A DNA stretch of 64,000 bases, from positions 1 to 64,000 of the forward strand of contig NZ_BOPH01000018.1 of assembly GCF_016863655.1 (NCBI RefSeq). Direction: 5' to 3'. Positions 19,424-27,868 of this stretch are shown here, piece by piece (positions within the stretch are counted from its first letter, which is position 1; each line of letters starts with the position of its first letter). The stretch comes from Virgisporangium ochraceum. Its GTDB lineage: Bacteria; Actinomycetota; Actinomycetes; Mycobacteriales; Micromonosporaceae. The translations under genes were made by a program, and so were the position numbers. Below the pieces are notes generated by a model that saw only the letters and a program-made list of their open reading frames with translations, searched no databases and had not been told where the DNA came from.

Positions 19424-20593
19424 GTGGACGCGGGACGCAAGCGGGAACTGGAAGAAAAGGTCTACTCGGGTGAGCGGCTGACCAGGGAGGACGGTGTCGC
19501 CCTGTACGAAAGCGACGACCTCACCTGGCTCGGACGACTGGCACATCACGTGCGGACCGAGAAGAACGGTGATCGGGTGATGTTCAACGTCAACCGGCAC
19601 CTCAACCTCACCAATGTCTGCTCCGCATCCTGTGCATACTGCTCGTTCCAGCGCAAGCCGGGAGAGAAGGACGCGTACACGATGCGCATCCACGAGGCGG
19701 TCGCCAAGGCCAAGGAGATGGAGGACGAGCAGCTCACCGAGCTGCACATCGTCAACGGTCTGCATCCCACGCTGCCCTGGCGGTACTACCCGAAGGTCCT
19801 GCGCGAGCTCAAGGCCGCGCTGCCGAACGTCTCCCTGAAGTGCTTCACCGCGACGGAGATCCAGTGGTTCGAGAAGATCTCCGGCCTTCCGGCCAGTGAC
19901 ATCCTCGACGAGCTGATCGACGCCGGTCTCGCCTCGCTCACCGGCGGCGGTGCCGAGATCTTCGACTGGGAGGTGCGGCAGCACATCGTCGACCACGCCA
20001 CCCACTGGGAGGACTGGTCGCGCATCCACCGCCTCGCCCACGAGAAGGGGCTCAAGACCCCCGCCACGATGCTCTACGGACACATCGAGGAGCCGAAGCA
20101 CCGGGTCGACCACGTGCTGCGGCTGCGGGAACTGCAGGACGAGACCGGTGGTTTCGTGGTGTTCATCCCGCTCCGTTACCAGCACGACTTCGTCGACTCC
20201 GCCGATGGCAAGGTCCGCAACAAGCTGCAGGCCCGCACCACGATGGCGTCTCCCGCCGAGTCGCTGAAGACGTTCGCGGTCTCGCGGCTGCTGTTCGACA
20301 ACGTGCCGCACGTGAAGTGCTTCTGGGTCATGCACGGGTTGTCGGTGGCCCAACTCTCGCTGAACTTCGGGGTGGACGACCTTGACGGCTCGGTCGTCGA
20401 ATACAAGATCACCCATGACGCGGACTCGTACGGTACCCCGAACACGATGCACCGCGAAGACCTGCTCACCCTGATCGGCGACGCCGGTTTCGTCCCGGTC
20501 GAGCGCAACACCCGCTACGAGGTGGTCCGCGAGTACCCCGCGCCGGTTCCGCTGGCCGAGCGGCGCAAGGAACCCCAGCAGGTCATCGCCTAG
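19424..20593 (+). CDS. mqnE: Aminofutalosine synthase (radical SAM)
   Basis: MqnE joins the chorismate-derived enolpyruvyl-benzoate with S-adenosylmethionine to give aminofutalosine. The 389-residue protein has the radical SAM Cys triad C66-x3-C70-x2-C73 (CSASCAYC), followed by the MqnE-like KPGEKDAYTM, ELHIVNGLHPTLPW, and the C-terminal PLRYQHDF and MHREDLLTLI segments. It differs from MqnC at 40.8 kb in the region after the cluster. GTG at 19424 is chosen because upstream in-frame codons look non-coding and a -10 hexamer lies 7 nt before it. Confidence 0.93.
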   Translation: MDAGRKRELEEKVYSGERLTREDGVALYESDDLTWLGRLAHHVRTEKNGDRVMFNVNRHLNLTNVCSASCAYCSFQRKPGEKDAYTMRIHEAVAKAKEMEDEQLTELHIVNGLHPTLPWRYYPKVLRELKAALPNVSLKCFTATEIQWFEKISGLPASDILDELIDAGLASLTGGGAEIFDWEVRQHIVDHATHWEDWSRIHRLAHEKGLKTPATMLYGHIEEPKHRVDHVLRLRELQDETGGFVVFIPLRYQHDFVDSADGKVRNKLQARTTMASPAESLKTFAVSRLLFDNVPHVKCFWVMHGLSVAQLSLNFGVDDLDGSVVEYKITHDADSYGTPNTMHREDLLTLIGDAGFVPVERNTRYEVVREYPAPVPLAERRKEPQQVIA

Positions 20594-20601
20594 GAGCCTG
20601 G

Positions 20602-20652
20602 TTGTCCACAGACTTGCACACACCCCTGTGGACAACTGGCTAGTTATCCACA
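20602..20652. promoter_or_regulatory. Cluster of three DnaA-box-like sites
   Basis: TTGTCCACA at 20602-20610 and its exact reverse complement at 20627-20635 match the box form I know from high-GC actinomycetes. TTATCCACA at 20644-20652 matches the E. coli consensus box. All three lie within 51 bp of the 76-bp gap after mqnE and directly upstream of the -10 of the next gene. The first two form an inverted pair with 16 bp between them. Confidence 0.65.
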
Positions 20653-20657
20653 GGCGT

Positions 20658-20663
20658 TAGGCT
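20658..20663 (+). promoter_or_regulatory. Candidate -10 element for the small membrane protein gene
   Basis: TAGGCT precedes the GTG at 20670 by 6 nt, and no Shine-Dalgarno sequence is present. The DnaA-box-like site at 20644-20652 ends only 5 bp upstream, so an occupied box would cover this promoter. Confidence 0.5.
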
Positions 20664-20669
20664 CTGGCG

Positions 20670-21056
20670 GTGCCTACCGCTGCCGTGAAGCCGCCTCGCG
20701 GACTGGGTGAGCTGCTGCTCGCCGGTGCCGGTGGCGTGGTGCTCGGCGCTGTTCTGGTGGTCGTGGTCGATCTCGTGTTCGCGCTGGCCAGCCTCGGTGG
20801 TTTCGGCACCGCCAGCGGGGTGCTCGCCATTCTTCCGGCCGTTTTCGTGTACCTCGAGGAGTACCGGAAGCAGCCCCTTTTCTGGCTCGCCATCCTGTGT
20901 GCGCTACTTGCCCTGATTCTTGCGCTCGGTTCCGGCTACGGCATCGCGACGGTCACCGGGTTGCCGCCGCTGTGGTCGGGAATCGTCGCCGCGATGGTGG
21001 GCGCGGTCGTCTATGCCGTCCTCTGGCGGGTCGCAACGAGAGGAAACAACCAATGA
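20670..21056 (+). CDS. Small four-helix membrane protein of unknown function
   Basis: I do not recognise the family. The 128-residue protein has a short polar N-terminus and about four hydrophobic helices (about residues 15-40, 45-62, 72-92, 98-120), ending RVATRGNNQ. The GTG start at 20670 has no Shine-Dalgarno sequence and lies 6 nt after a -10 hexamer. The stop overlaps the next gene as ATGA, so the two small membrane proteins are probably made together. Their place after mqnE hints at a link to quinone or membrane physiology, but this is only positional. Confidence 0.8.
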   Translation: MPTAAVKPPRGLGELLLAGAGGVVLGAVLVVVVDLVFALASLGGFGTASGVLAILPAVFVYLEEYRKQPLFWLAILCALLALILALGSGYGIATVTGLPPLWSGIVAAMVGAVVYAVLWRVATRGNNQ

Positions 21057-21310
21057 ACCCGATGATGAAGTACACGCTCGCCCGGTTGGGGCTGTTCATT
21101 GCGGCCGCGGCGGTGCTGCTCGTGGTGCCGATCGAATTGAACCCGTTCCTCAGGCTCGGCATCGCGCTCATCGCGTCCGCTATTTTGTCTTTTTTCCTCT
21201 TGCGCAAGCTTCGTGACGATGTCGCGAACCAATTGGCCGACTCGGCCCGCGACCGGGCCGACCGCAAGGAAAAACTACGCAGCGCGCTGGCCGGCGAAGA
21301 GCAGGACTGA
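21053..21310 (+). CDS. DUF4229-like small membrane protein
   Basis: This 85-residue protein opens with MKYTLARLGLFIAAAAVLLVV, a start typical of DUF4229 as I recall it, and has two transmembrane helices (about 10-28 and 33-50). A charged C-terminal tail (KLRDDVANQLADSARDRADRKEKLRSAL) is probably cytoplasmic. The ATG at 21053 has AGAGGA upstream and overlaps the previous stop; ATG at 21062 is an alternative. DUF4229 genes are often near menaquinone genes in actinobacteria, which fits mqnE two genes away. Molecular function is unknown. Confidence 0.82.
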   Translation: MNPMMKYTLARLGLFIAAAAVLLVVPIELNPFLRLGIALIASAILSFFLLRKLRDDVANQLADSARDRADRKEKLRSALAGEEQD

Positions 21311-21400
21311 GGTTATAGAGGCACCGCTATATAGGCGTCTATTGATTAGCGGGGCATCGAAAGGAGAACATGAGCGGAACCCGATCGCAGGAGGCGACGC

Positions 21401-23269
21401 ATGGGTTCCCTCATCAAACGGTCCAAAATCGTCCTCGGCGTCACGGCGGCCATCGCCCTCGTGCTCGCCGCCGCTCCGGCGGGTGCCGAACCACGGCAGA
21501 CCGCTGAGACGTCCAGCCAGTACCAGGTCATCGGCCCGAAGACGTGGGATGACCGGAACAAGGTCGCCGCGACGGGGGCGTCGGTCGACTCGATCGAACA
21601 CGGGAAGCTGTACATCACGGCCACGCCCGCGGAGGCGACGGCCATCCGCAAGCTCGGGTTCGGGCTGGTCGAGGAGCCGAAGGCGGACTCACACGCGCAC
21701 GCCGACGCCCACGCCGACGACGTGCAGACGTTCGACTTCCCCGCGGCCGACTCGGCGTACCACAACTACGCGGAGATGACCGCGGAGATCAACCAGATCG
21801 TCGCCGACCACCCGACGATCGCGCAGAAGGTCCAGTACGGCACCAGCTACGAGGGTCGCGCCCTCATCGCGCTGAAGATCTCCGACAACGTCGCCACCGA
21901 CGAGAACGAGCCCGAGGTTCTCTACAACGCGCATCAGCACGCGCGCGAGCACCTCACCGTGGAGATGGCCCTCTACCTGGCCAACATGTTCACCAACGAC
22001 TACGGCAGCGACTCCCGGGTCACCAACGTGGTGAACAGCCGCGAGATCTGGATCCTGCCCGACGTCAACCCCGACGGCGGCGAGTACGACATCGCCACCG
22101 GCTCCTACCGGTCGTGGCGCAAGAACCGCCAGCCCAACAGCGGCAGCAGCGCGGTCGGCACCGACCTCAACCGGAACTGGTCGTACAACTGGGGCTGCTG
22201 CGGCGGCTCGTCGGGCAGCACCAGCTCCGAGACCTACCGCGGCCCGTCGGCGTTCTCCGCGCCCGAAACAGCGGCGTTCCGGAACTTCGTGCTCGGCCGG
22301 CGGATTGGCGGCGTCCAGCAGATCAAGATGAACATCGACTTCCACACCTACTCGCAGCTGATCCTGTGGCCGTACGGCTACACGACGGCCAACACGGCGC
22401 CGGGCCTCAACGCCGACCAGGAGCTGACGTTCCGCACGATCGGCCAGCAGATGGCCGCGACCAACAGCTACACCCCGGAACAGTCAAGCGATCTCTACAT
22501 CACCGACGGCGACAGCATCGACTGGATGTGGGGCGACCAGGGCATCTGGGCGTACACGTTCGAGATGTACCCCGGTAGCTCCGGCAGCGGTGGCGGCTTC
22601 TACCCGCCCGACGAGGTCATCCCGGCGCAGACGTCGCGCAACCGCACGGCGAGCCTGATCCTCGCCGAGTACGCCGACTGCCCCTACCGCGCCTCGGGCC
22701 TGCAGGGCACCTACTGCGGCGCGCCGGGCACCACGGTCTACTCCGACAACTTCGAGTCGGCCACGGGCTGGACCACCAACCCGAACGGCACCGACACGGC
22801 CACGACGGGCGCGTGGGAGCGCGGCAACCCCGGCGGCACCAACTCCAGCGGGGTGAAGCAGGTCGACACGACGCCGAGCGGCAGCAACGCGCTCGTCACC
22901 GGCGCCGCGGCCGGCACCGGCGCGGGCGACTTCGACCTCGACAGCGGCACCACCAGCGTGCGGTCGCCGGCGGTCACGCTGCCCTCGACCGGAACGCTGA
23001 CGCTCAGCTACCGGTGGTACCTGGCACACGGCAGCAACGCGTCGAGCGCCGACTTCTTCCGGGTCAGCATCGTCCACAGTGGAGGAACAACGGTCCTGTT
23101 CACCCAGGCCGGCGCCGCCAGCAACAGGAATGGCGCCTACGCCCCGGGTAGCGTCAACGTGAGCGCCTACGCGGGCCAGAGCGTGCGCATCGTGTTCGAA
23201 GCGGCCGACGCCTCGGGCGCGAGCCTCGTCGAGGCGTCCGTCGACGACGTCACCATCGTTCAGAGCTGA
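21401..23269 (+). CDS. Secreted M14 zinc carboxypeptidase with C-terminal beta domain
   Basis: The 622-residue protein has a signal peptide ([19 protein letters not shown], cleavage near residue 30) and a propeptide-like region to about 110. The M14 domain has zinc ligands His180 and Glu183 (HQHAREH) and His315 (DFHTYSQ), with the probable catalytic Glu388 in [24 protein letters not shown] is a family substrate loop. The last 180 residues (from [12 protein letters not shown]) look like a jelly-roll adhesion or binding domain often appended to secreted peptidases. It is expected to trim C-terminal residues of extracellular peptides. AGGAGG at 21389-21394 sets the ATG at 21401. Confidence 0.93.
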   Translation: MGSLIKRSKIVLGVTAAIALVLAAAPAGAEPRQTAETSSQYQVIGPKTWDDRNKVAATGASVDSIEHGKLYITATPAEATAIRKLGFGLVEEPKADSHAHADAHADDVQTFDFPAADSAYHNYAEMTAEINQIVADHPTIAQKVQYGTSYEGRALIALKISDNVATDENEPEVLYNAHQHAREHLTVEMALYLANMFTNDYGSDSRVTNVVNSREIWILPDVNPDGGEYDIATGSYRSWRKNRQPNSGSSAVGTDLNRNWSYNWGCCGGSSGSTSSETYRGPSAFSAPETAAFRNFVLGRRIGGVQQIKMNIDFHTYSQLILWPYGYTTANTAPGLNADQELTFRTIGQQMAATNSYTPEQSSDLYITDGDSIDWMWGDQGIWAYTFEMYPGSSGSGGGFYPPDEVIPAQTSRNRTASLILAEYADCPYRASGLQGTYCGAPGTTVYSDNFESATGWTTNPNGTDTATTGAWERGNPGGTNSSGVKQVDTTPSGSNALVTGAAAGTGAGDFDLDSGTTSVRSPAVTLPSTGTLTLSYRWYLAHGSNASSADFFRVSIVHSGGTTVLFTQAGAASNRNGAYAPGSVNVSAYAGQSVRIVFEAADASGASLVEASVDDVTIVQS

Positions 23270-23277
23270 TGGGACCC

Positions 23278-23307
23278 GCAGCGCCGTCGTCTACGCGGCG
23301 GCGCTGC
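23278..23307. terminator. Bidirectional hairpin between convergent genes
   Basis: GCAGCGCCG at 23278-23286 pairs with CGGCGCTGC at 23299-23307, a perfect 9-bp stem with a 12-nt loop. It sits just after the peptidase stop and spans the end of the GH13 gene. There is no T tract, as usual for high-GC actinomycete terminators. Confidence 0.6.
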
Positions 23308-24937
23308 GGCGTACCCGGATCCAGCGGTAGCCGTACCCGTCGAGGGCCAGGTTCTTCAGGCCGTCGAGCGGTTCGTAGTCCCGGTCGGCGAACACCTGGT
23401 TCAGCTCGGTCGCCTCGCCCGACAGCGAACTCAGGTCCACAGTGGATGGTTCGTCGGACAGGTTGTGCAGGAACACCATCGTCCCCGAGGCGCCGTCGGC
23501 GCGGTGCACGAGCACGCCCCGCGACACCGGGACGTCGACGTGCGCGCACGTGCCGCAGCCGACCTCCGGGCTCTCCCGCAGCGTGTGGATCATCCGCTCG
23601 AACCAGTTCAGCAGCGAGTCGCGGTCGTGGCGCGCGTCGTCGACGTTGACCTTCTTGAACCCGAAGTCGCCGCGGGACACGACCGGCCGGATGAGGTCGG
23701 CCGACTTCGCCGACGAGAAGCCCGCGTTGCGGGCGCCGGACCACTGCATCGGCGTGCGGATCGCGTACCGCCCGTCCTGCGCGAGGTCCTCACCCATGCC
23801 GATCTCGTCGCCGTACCGCAGCACCGGAGTGCCGCGGAGCGTGAACTGCAACGAGTACGCCAGTTCCAGCCGTCGCCGGTCGCCGTTCATCATCGGCGCC
23901 AGCCGCCGCCGGATGCCCCGGTCGTAGAGGCGCATCCGCTCCTCCGGGCCGAACTCCTCGAAGACGTCGGCCCGCTGGTCGGCGGTCAGGCGCGACAGGT
24001 CGATCTCGTCGTGGTTGCGCAGGAACGTGGCCCACTGGGCGCCGTTCGGCAGCGCGGGAGTGTCGCGCAGCGCGTCGATGAGCTGCTCGGCGTCCTTGCG
24101 GGCCAGCGCCAACGCGAGCCGGCTGTTGAGCATGAAGTCGAACAGCATGTGCAGCCGGCTGTGCGCGCCACCGTCGTCGGTGAAGTAGCGGCGCAGTTCG
24201 TCGGGCTCGACGTTCGCCTCGGCCAGCAGGATCGAGTCGCCGCGCCGCCACTGGGCGTGGGTGCGCAGGTCGGCGAGGAACTCGAAGTCCTTGGGACTGT
24301 TCGGGTTCCCCGGCTCGGTCTTCTCGATGATGAACGGCACCGCGTCCATGCGGAACCCGGCGACGCCGAGCTGCAGCCAGAACGCCACGATGCGCTTGAT
24401 CTCGTCGCGCACCTCGGGGTTGTCGATGTTCAGGTCCGGCTGGAAGTCGTAGAACCGGTGGTAGTACCAGGCCTGCGCCTCCTCGTGCCAGGTCCAGGTC
24501 TCCTTCTGCTCGCCGGGGAACACCATGCCCTGGAACCGGTCGGAGGGTTCCGTGTCGGACCAGACGTACCAGTCGCGCTTGTCGCCACCGGCGACCGCGT
24601 TCCTGAACCACGGGTGCTCGTCGGAGGTGTGGTTCACCACCAGGTCGATCATCACCTTGATGCCGAGGTTCTTCGCGCGGTACAGCAGTTCGGCGAAGTC
24701 GCCCAGCGAGCCCAGCCGGGGGTCGACCCCGTAGAAGTCGGTGACGTCGTACCCGTCGTCACGCCCCGGCGTCGGGTGGATCGGGTTCAGCCACAGGCAG
24801 GTGACGCCCAGCCGGCTCAGATAGTCGAGCCGGCCGATGAGCCCCCGGATGTCGCCGACGCCGTCGCCGTTCGAGTCGGCGTAGGTGTCGACATCGAGGG
24901 AGTAGATGACGGCCTCGGTGTACCAGCGCGGATCCAT
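23291..24937 (-). CDS. GH13 alpha-glucan enzyme, trehalose-synthase-like
   Basis: The 548-residue cytoplasmic protein is a GH13 (beta/alpha)8 barrel. It has a nucleophile Asp198 in GFRMDAVPF, acid/base Glu240 in LLAEANVEP, Asp310 in FLRNHDEIDL, and MIDLVVNHTSDEHPWF. Together with YGDEIGMGEDL and RTPMQWS these closely follow trehalose synthase (maltose alpha-glucosyltransferase). TreS isomerises maltose and trehalose and feeds the GlgE glucan route. The DI and LE residues after NHDE differ from TreS as I remember it, so another alpha-glucosidase activity is possible. It follows 30 bp after two membrane-protein genes on the same strand. No glgE or mak partner is visible. Confidence 0.88.
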   Translation of the reverse strand: MDPRWYTEAVIYSLDVDTYADSNGDGVGDIRGLIGRLDYLSRLGVTCLWLNPIHPTPGRDDGYDVTDFYGVDPRLGSLGDFAELLYRAKNLGIKVMIDLVVNHTSDEHPWFRNAVAGGDKRDWYVWSDTEPSDRFQGMVFPGEQKETWTWHEEAQAWYYHRFYDFQPDLNIDNPEVRDEIKRIVAFWLQLGVAGFRMDAVPFIIEKTEPGNPNSPKDFEFLADLRTHAQWRRGDSILLAEANVEPDELRRYFTDDGGAHSRLHMLFDFMLNSRLALALARKDAEQLIDALRDTPALPNGAQWATFLRNHDEIDLSRLTADQRADVFEEFGPEERMRLYDRGIRRRLAPMMNGDRRRLELAYSLQFTLRGTPVLRYGDEIGMGEDLAQDGRYAIRTPMQWSGARNAGFSSAKSADLIRPVVSRGDFGFKKVNVDDARHDRDSLLNWFERMIHTLRESPEVGCGTCAHVDVPVSRGVLVHRADGASGTMVFLHNLSDEPSTVDLSSLSGEATELNQVFADRDYEPLDGLKNLALDGYGYRWIRVRRSAAA

Positions 24938-24967
24938 GCACCTCGGCTTGCCCGCGAGGCGCGGAAG

Positions 24968-25360
24968 CTAATCGCGCCCGGCCCGGATGAGCCAGATCAA
25001 CCCGAGTACCGGCAGCACGAGCGGGATGAACCCGTACCCTTCGCCGAAATGCGACCACACCGTGGGATCGGGGAAGTCCTCGGGTTGCAGGTAGCTGATC
25101 GTCCCGACCGTCACCACGCCGACCAGTTCGATCGCGCACGCGACAAGCGCGACCCGCCGCGCCGTCTCCCCGCCCTTCGCGAGCGCGACCGTCGCCACCA
25201 CGTAGATCGCGGCCGCGAACGCCGACAGCAGGTAGGCGGCGGGGGCGTCGGAGAACTTGGTGACCAGCTGGTACCCGGCCCGCACGCTCGCCGACAACGC
25301 GAACACCGCGTACACGAGCAGCAGCGCCCGCCCCGGCCCGATGTTGATCCGTCTAGCCAC
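24968..25360 (-). CDS. Small four-helix membrane protein
   Basis: I do not recognise a named family. The 130-residue protein starts VARRINIGPGRALLLVYAVFALSA and has about four transmembrane helices, with a loop YLQPEDFPDPTVWSHFGEGYGF before the last one, ending LIWLIRAGRD. GTG at 25360 is chosen because it lies in an 8-bp overlap with the preceding gene's stop and gives a sensible charged N-terminus; the longer reading upstream is Cys/Arg-rich and not plausible. It is a probable partner of the next-upstream membrane protein. Confidence 0.78.
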   Translation of the reverse strand: MARRINIGPGRALLLVYAVFALSASVRAGYQLVTKFSDAPAAYLLSAFAAAIYVVATVALAKGGETARRVALVACAIELVGVVTVGTISYLQPEDFPDPTVWSHFGEGYGFIPLVLPVLGLIWLIRAGRD

Positions 25361-25712
25361 CGAGCCCCCAGATCTGCAGCAGCCGCAGGAACAGCGGCCC
25401 CAGCACCAGCGCACCCGACGCGAGGATCACCGACCCCCACTTCGTGGGTTCCAGCTTCGCCAGGTAGATCGCGGCCGGCTCGAGGATCAGCGCGGTGAGG
25501 AGGTACCCGACCAGCAGGCCGGCCTGCACCTCGCGTCCACCCGCGATGAACGCGACCGCGACCACCGCCCACAGCGCGACCAGCGCCGACAGCACCCACG
25601 CCCCGGTGAACAGCGCCCGCCCCGGCGCACGGTCGAGCCGGGCGGCGACGAACCCCCACACCGCGTACGCCAGCCCGGCCGCGATGATCACGTAGCCCAG
25701 CGCCTCGATCAC
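25353..25712 (-). CDS. Small four-helix membrane protein coupled to the helicase gene
   Basis: No named family is recognised. The 119-residue protein has about four hydrophobic helices (MIEALGYVIIAAGLAYAVWGFVAAR at the N-terminus) with short polar loops. Its GTG at 25712 overlaps the helicase stop by 4 bp (GTGA), and its end overlaps the next membrane protein by 8 bp, so the three genes are one translationally coupled unit. Similar size and helix count suggest the two small proteins form a pair. Why they accompany a helicase is unclear. Confidence 0.78.
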   Translation of the reverse strand: MIEALGYVIIAAGLAYAVWGFVAARLDRAPGRALFTGAWVLSALVALWAVVAVAFIAGGREVQAGLLVGYLLTALILEPAAIYLAKLEPTKWGSVILASGALVLGPLFLRLLQIWGLGG

Positions 25713-27721
25713 CCGGAAAGTGTGTCAGACAGCTGATCGGGCAGCGGCTTCGCGTGCACGATGTCGAGCCGGGACACCGCACGGGTCAGCACCACGTACA
25801 GCCGGTTGAGGCCGCGTGGCTCCGCGCTCGCGATGTCGGCCGGCTCGACCACGATCACGTGGTCGTACTCGAGGCCCTTCGCGACCGTCGCCGGGAGGAC
25901 GGTGACGCGCGATTCGGCCTCGACCTCGTCGGCGCTCGCGGTCTCGATGCCGGCCTCCGCCAGCGCGGTGCGCAGCCCGGCCACGGCGGCGTCGGGCGCG
26001 ATCACGCCGACCGACCCCTCGATCGCGAGCGCCCGGCGGACCGCCGCGACCGTCGCGCCGGGCACGTCGGGGTCGGCCACGTCGCGCAGCTCACCGTCGG
26101 CGCGGAGGGAAACGGCCGGGGGGACGTCGACAGCCAGTGCCGGGAGGAGCCGGTTCGCGAGGACGAGCACCGCGGCCGGAACCCGGAAGCCGGTGGTCAG
26201 GGGCACCACGCGTCCGCCCGGCTTGCCCAGGTGCGCCAGGCTCGCGGCCCACGTGCCGGCGGCCCAGGGCGCGGTGCCCTGCGCGAGGTCGCCGAGCACG
26301 GTGAGCGACCCGTGCTCGCTGCGGCGGGCGATCGCGCGACACTGCATCGGCGACAGGTCCTGCGCCTCGTCGACCACGACGTGCCCGAAGCTCGCCGGCC
26401 GGTCGAGGAGCCCGTTCGCCTCGTCGATGAGCACCGCGTCGGCGGCGGTCCAGCGCGCCGACTTCCACGTCTTGGGCGGCTTCGCCCACCGGATCGCGGC
26501 CTGTTCCTCCGGGCTCAGGTCGGTTCCGCCGGGATCCGTGAGCAGCTCCGCCACCAGTTCGGGGCCGGTGACGGCCGGCCACACCTCGTCGAGCAGCGCG
26601 ACGACCGGCTTGCTGCGGCCCATCCGCCGCAGCCACGCGTCGCTGGGCGAGTCGCCCCGCCGGTTCTCCGACTGCCGTTGGATCAACGCGACCACCCGCG
26701 CCCGCACCCGCTCGCGCCCGATCGCGTAGGCCGGGTTCTCGCGCCGCACGTCGTCGACGATGCGCCGCAGCGGCTCGGCGGCGATGCGCCAGCGGTACGA
26801 GTCGTCGGGGACGGTCAGCGGCTCGGTCGGCCTGCGGACCCGCCGCCAGAGTGCCGTCGCCAGCACGTCGGCCATCTTCGCGTCGTGCTTGACCGTGGCG
26901 GCCTCGGGGGTGTCCGTCGCCCTGACCGGCACGCTCCCGACCAGGTCGTCCACTGTGGACTGGTGCACGTCGAGCTCGCCGAGCGCCGGCAGCACGCTCG
27001 CGATGTAGTGCAGGAACGCGGTGTTCGGCCCGACGATGAGCACGCCCGAGCGCTTCAGCCGCTCGCGGTGGGTGAACAGCAGGAACGCCGCCCGGTGCAG
27101 GCCGACCGCGGTCTTACCGGTACCCGGTGCGCCCTGCACGCAGATCGTGTCGCCGAGGTCGGCGCGCACCAGCTCGTCCTGTTCCGGCTGGATCGTGGCG
27201 ACGATGTCACGCATCGGCCCGACGCGCGGACGCTCGATCTCGGCCGTGAGGATGCGGCTCGACGTGCCGAGCTCCTCGCCGCGGTCGAGGTGCTCGTCTT
27301 CGAAGCTGGTGAGCTCTCCGCGCATGAACCCGAACCGGCGGCGCACCCGCACGCCCTGCGGATCCTTCGCGCTGGCCTGGTAGAACGACCGCGAGATCGG
27401 GGCGCGCCAGTCGAGCACCATCGGCTCGCCGGCCTCGTCGGTGACGTGCCGCCGGCCGATGTGGAACCGGTTGTCCTCGACGAGCTGGAGCCGGCCGAAG
27501 AACAGCGGGGTGTTCGGGTCGTCGGCGAGCTCACGCACCCGGCGGGCCATGTGCCGGCCGAGCTGCTCGGCGGTGTACGCGTCGCCGGCCACCTTGTCGC
27601 CGGTGGAGAACAGGGCCTGGGCGTGCTCGCGCATCCGCCGCAACGCCGCCCGCGACGAGGTGAGGTGGTGCCGTTCGGATGCGAGGTCGGAGTCGAGATC
27701 TGTTACGGGCACGCTGAACAT
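25709..27721 (-). CDS. HelD-like UvrD/Rep superfamily helicase
   Basis: The 670-residue protein has an N-terminal helical arm (DLASERHHLTSSRAALRRMREHAQAL) and a HelD-like DNRFHIGRRHVTDEAGEPMVLDWRAPISRSFYQA segment. It also has Walker A GAPGTGKT (197-204), Walker B with VVDEAQDLSPMQ, motif TGFRVPAAVL, and a C-terminal GLEYDHVIVVEP and YVVLTRA. HelD proteins bind RNA polymerase and release stalled or antibiotic-bound enzyme; an actinobacterial relative (HelR) gives rifamycin tolerance. I see no rifamycin-associated element upstream. AAGGA abuts ATG 27721, so the in-frame GTG at 27712, 9 nt from AAGGA, may be the true start. Confidence 0.88.
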   Translation of the reverse strand: MFSVPVTDLDSDLASERHHLTSSRAALRRMREHAQALFSTGDKVAGDAYTAEQLGRHMARRVRELADDPNTPLFFGRLQLVEDNRFHIGRRHVTDEAGEPMVLDWRAPISRSFYQASAKDPQGVRVRRRFGFMRGELTSFEDEHLDRGEELGTSSRILTAEIERPRVGPMRDIVATIQPEQDELVRADLGDTICVQGAPGTGKTAVGLHRAAFLLFTHRERLKRSGVLIVGPNTAFLHYIASVLPALGELDVHQSTVDDLVGSVPVRATDTPEAATVKHDAKMADVLATALWRRVRRPTEPLTVPDDSYRWRIAAEPLRRIVDDVRRENPAYAIGRERVRARVVALIQRQSENRRGDSPSDAWLRRMGRSKPVVALLDEVWPAVTGPELVAELLTDPGGTDLSPEEQAAIRWAKPPKTWKSARWTAADAVLIDEANGLLDRPASFGHVVVDEAQDLSPMQCRAIARRSEHGSLTVLGDLAQGTAPWAAGTWAASLAHLGKPGGRVVPLTTGFRVPAAVLVLANRLLPALAVDVPPAVSLRADGELRDVADPDVPGATVAAVRRALAIEGSVGVIAPDAAVAGLRTALAEAGIETASADEVEAESRVTVLPATVAKGLEYDHVIVVEPADIASAEPRGLNRLYVVLTRAVSRLDIVHAKPLPDQLSDTLSG

Positions 27722-27868
27722 TCCTTACAGGGCGTCCGGGTACTCGCTCGCGTATCCGGGGGCGGCTCGGGCCCACCCCGGCGCGGAGACGTCCGCTGCG
27801 GTGCCGTCACACCGCGGCCGTCAAGCGGCCAACCAGGCTACGCCGGATGCCGGCACGCGGAAACCGAA

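Noticed and set aside
27722..27868. Rifamycin-associated element upstream of the HelD-like gene
   Set aside because: I could not find the expected inverted GGGGCTTGCGGCAAG-type element. Only GC-rich sequence and a short hairpin are present.
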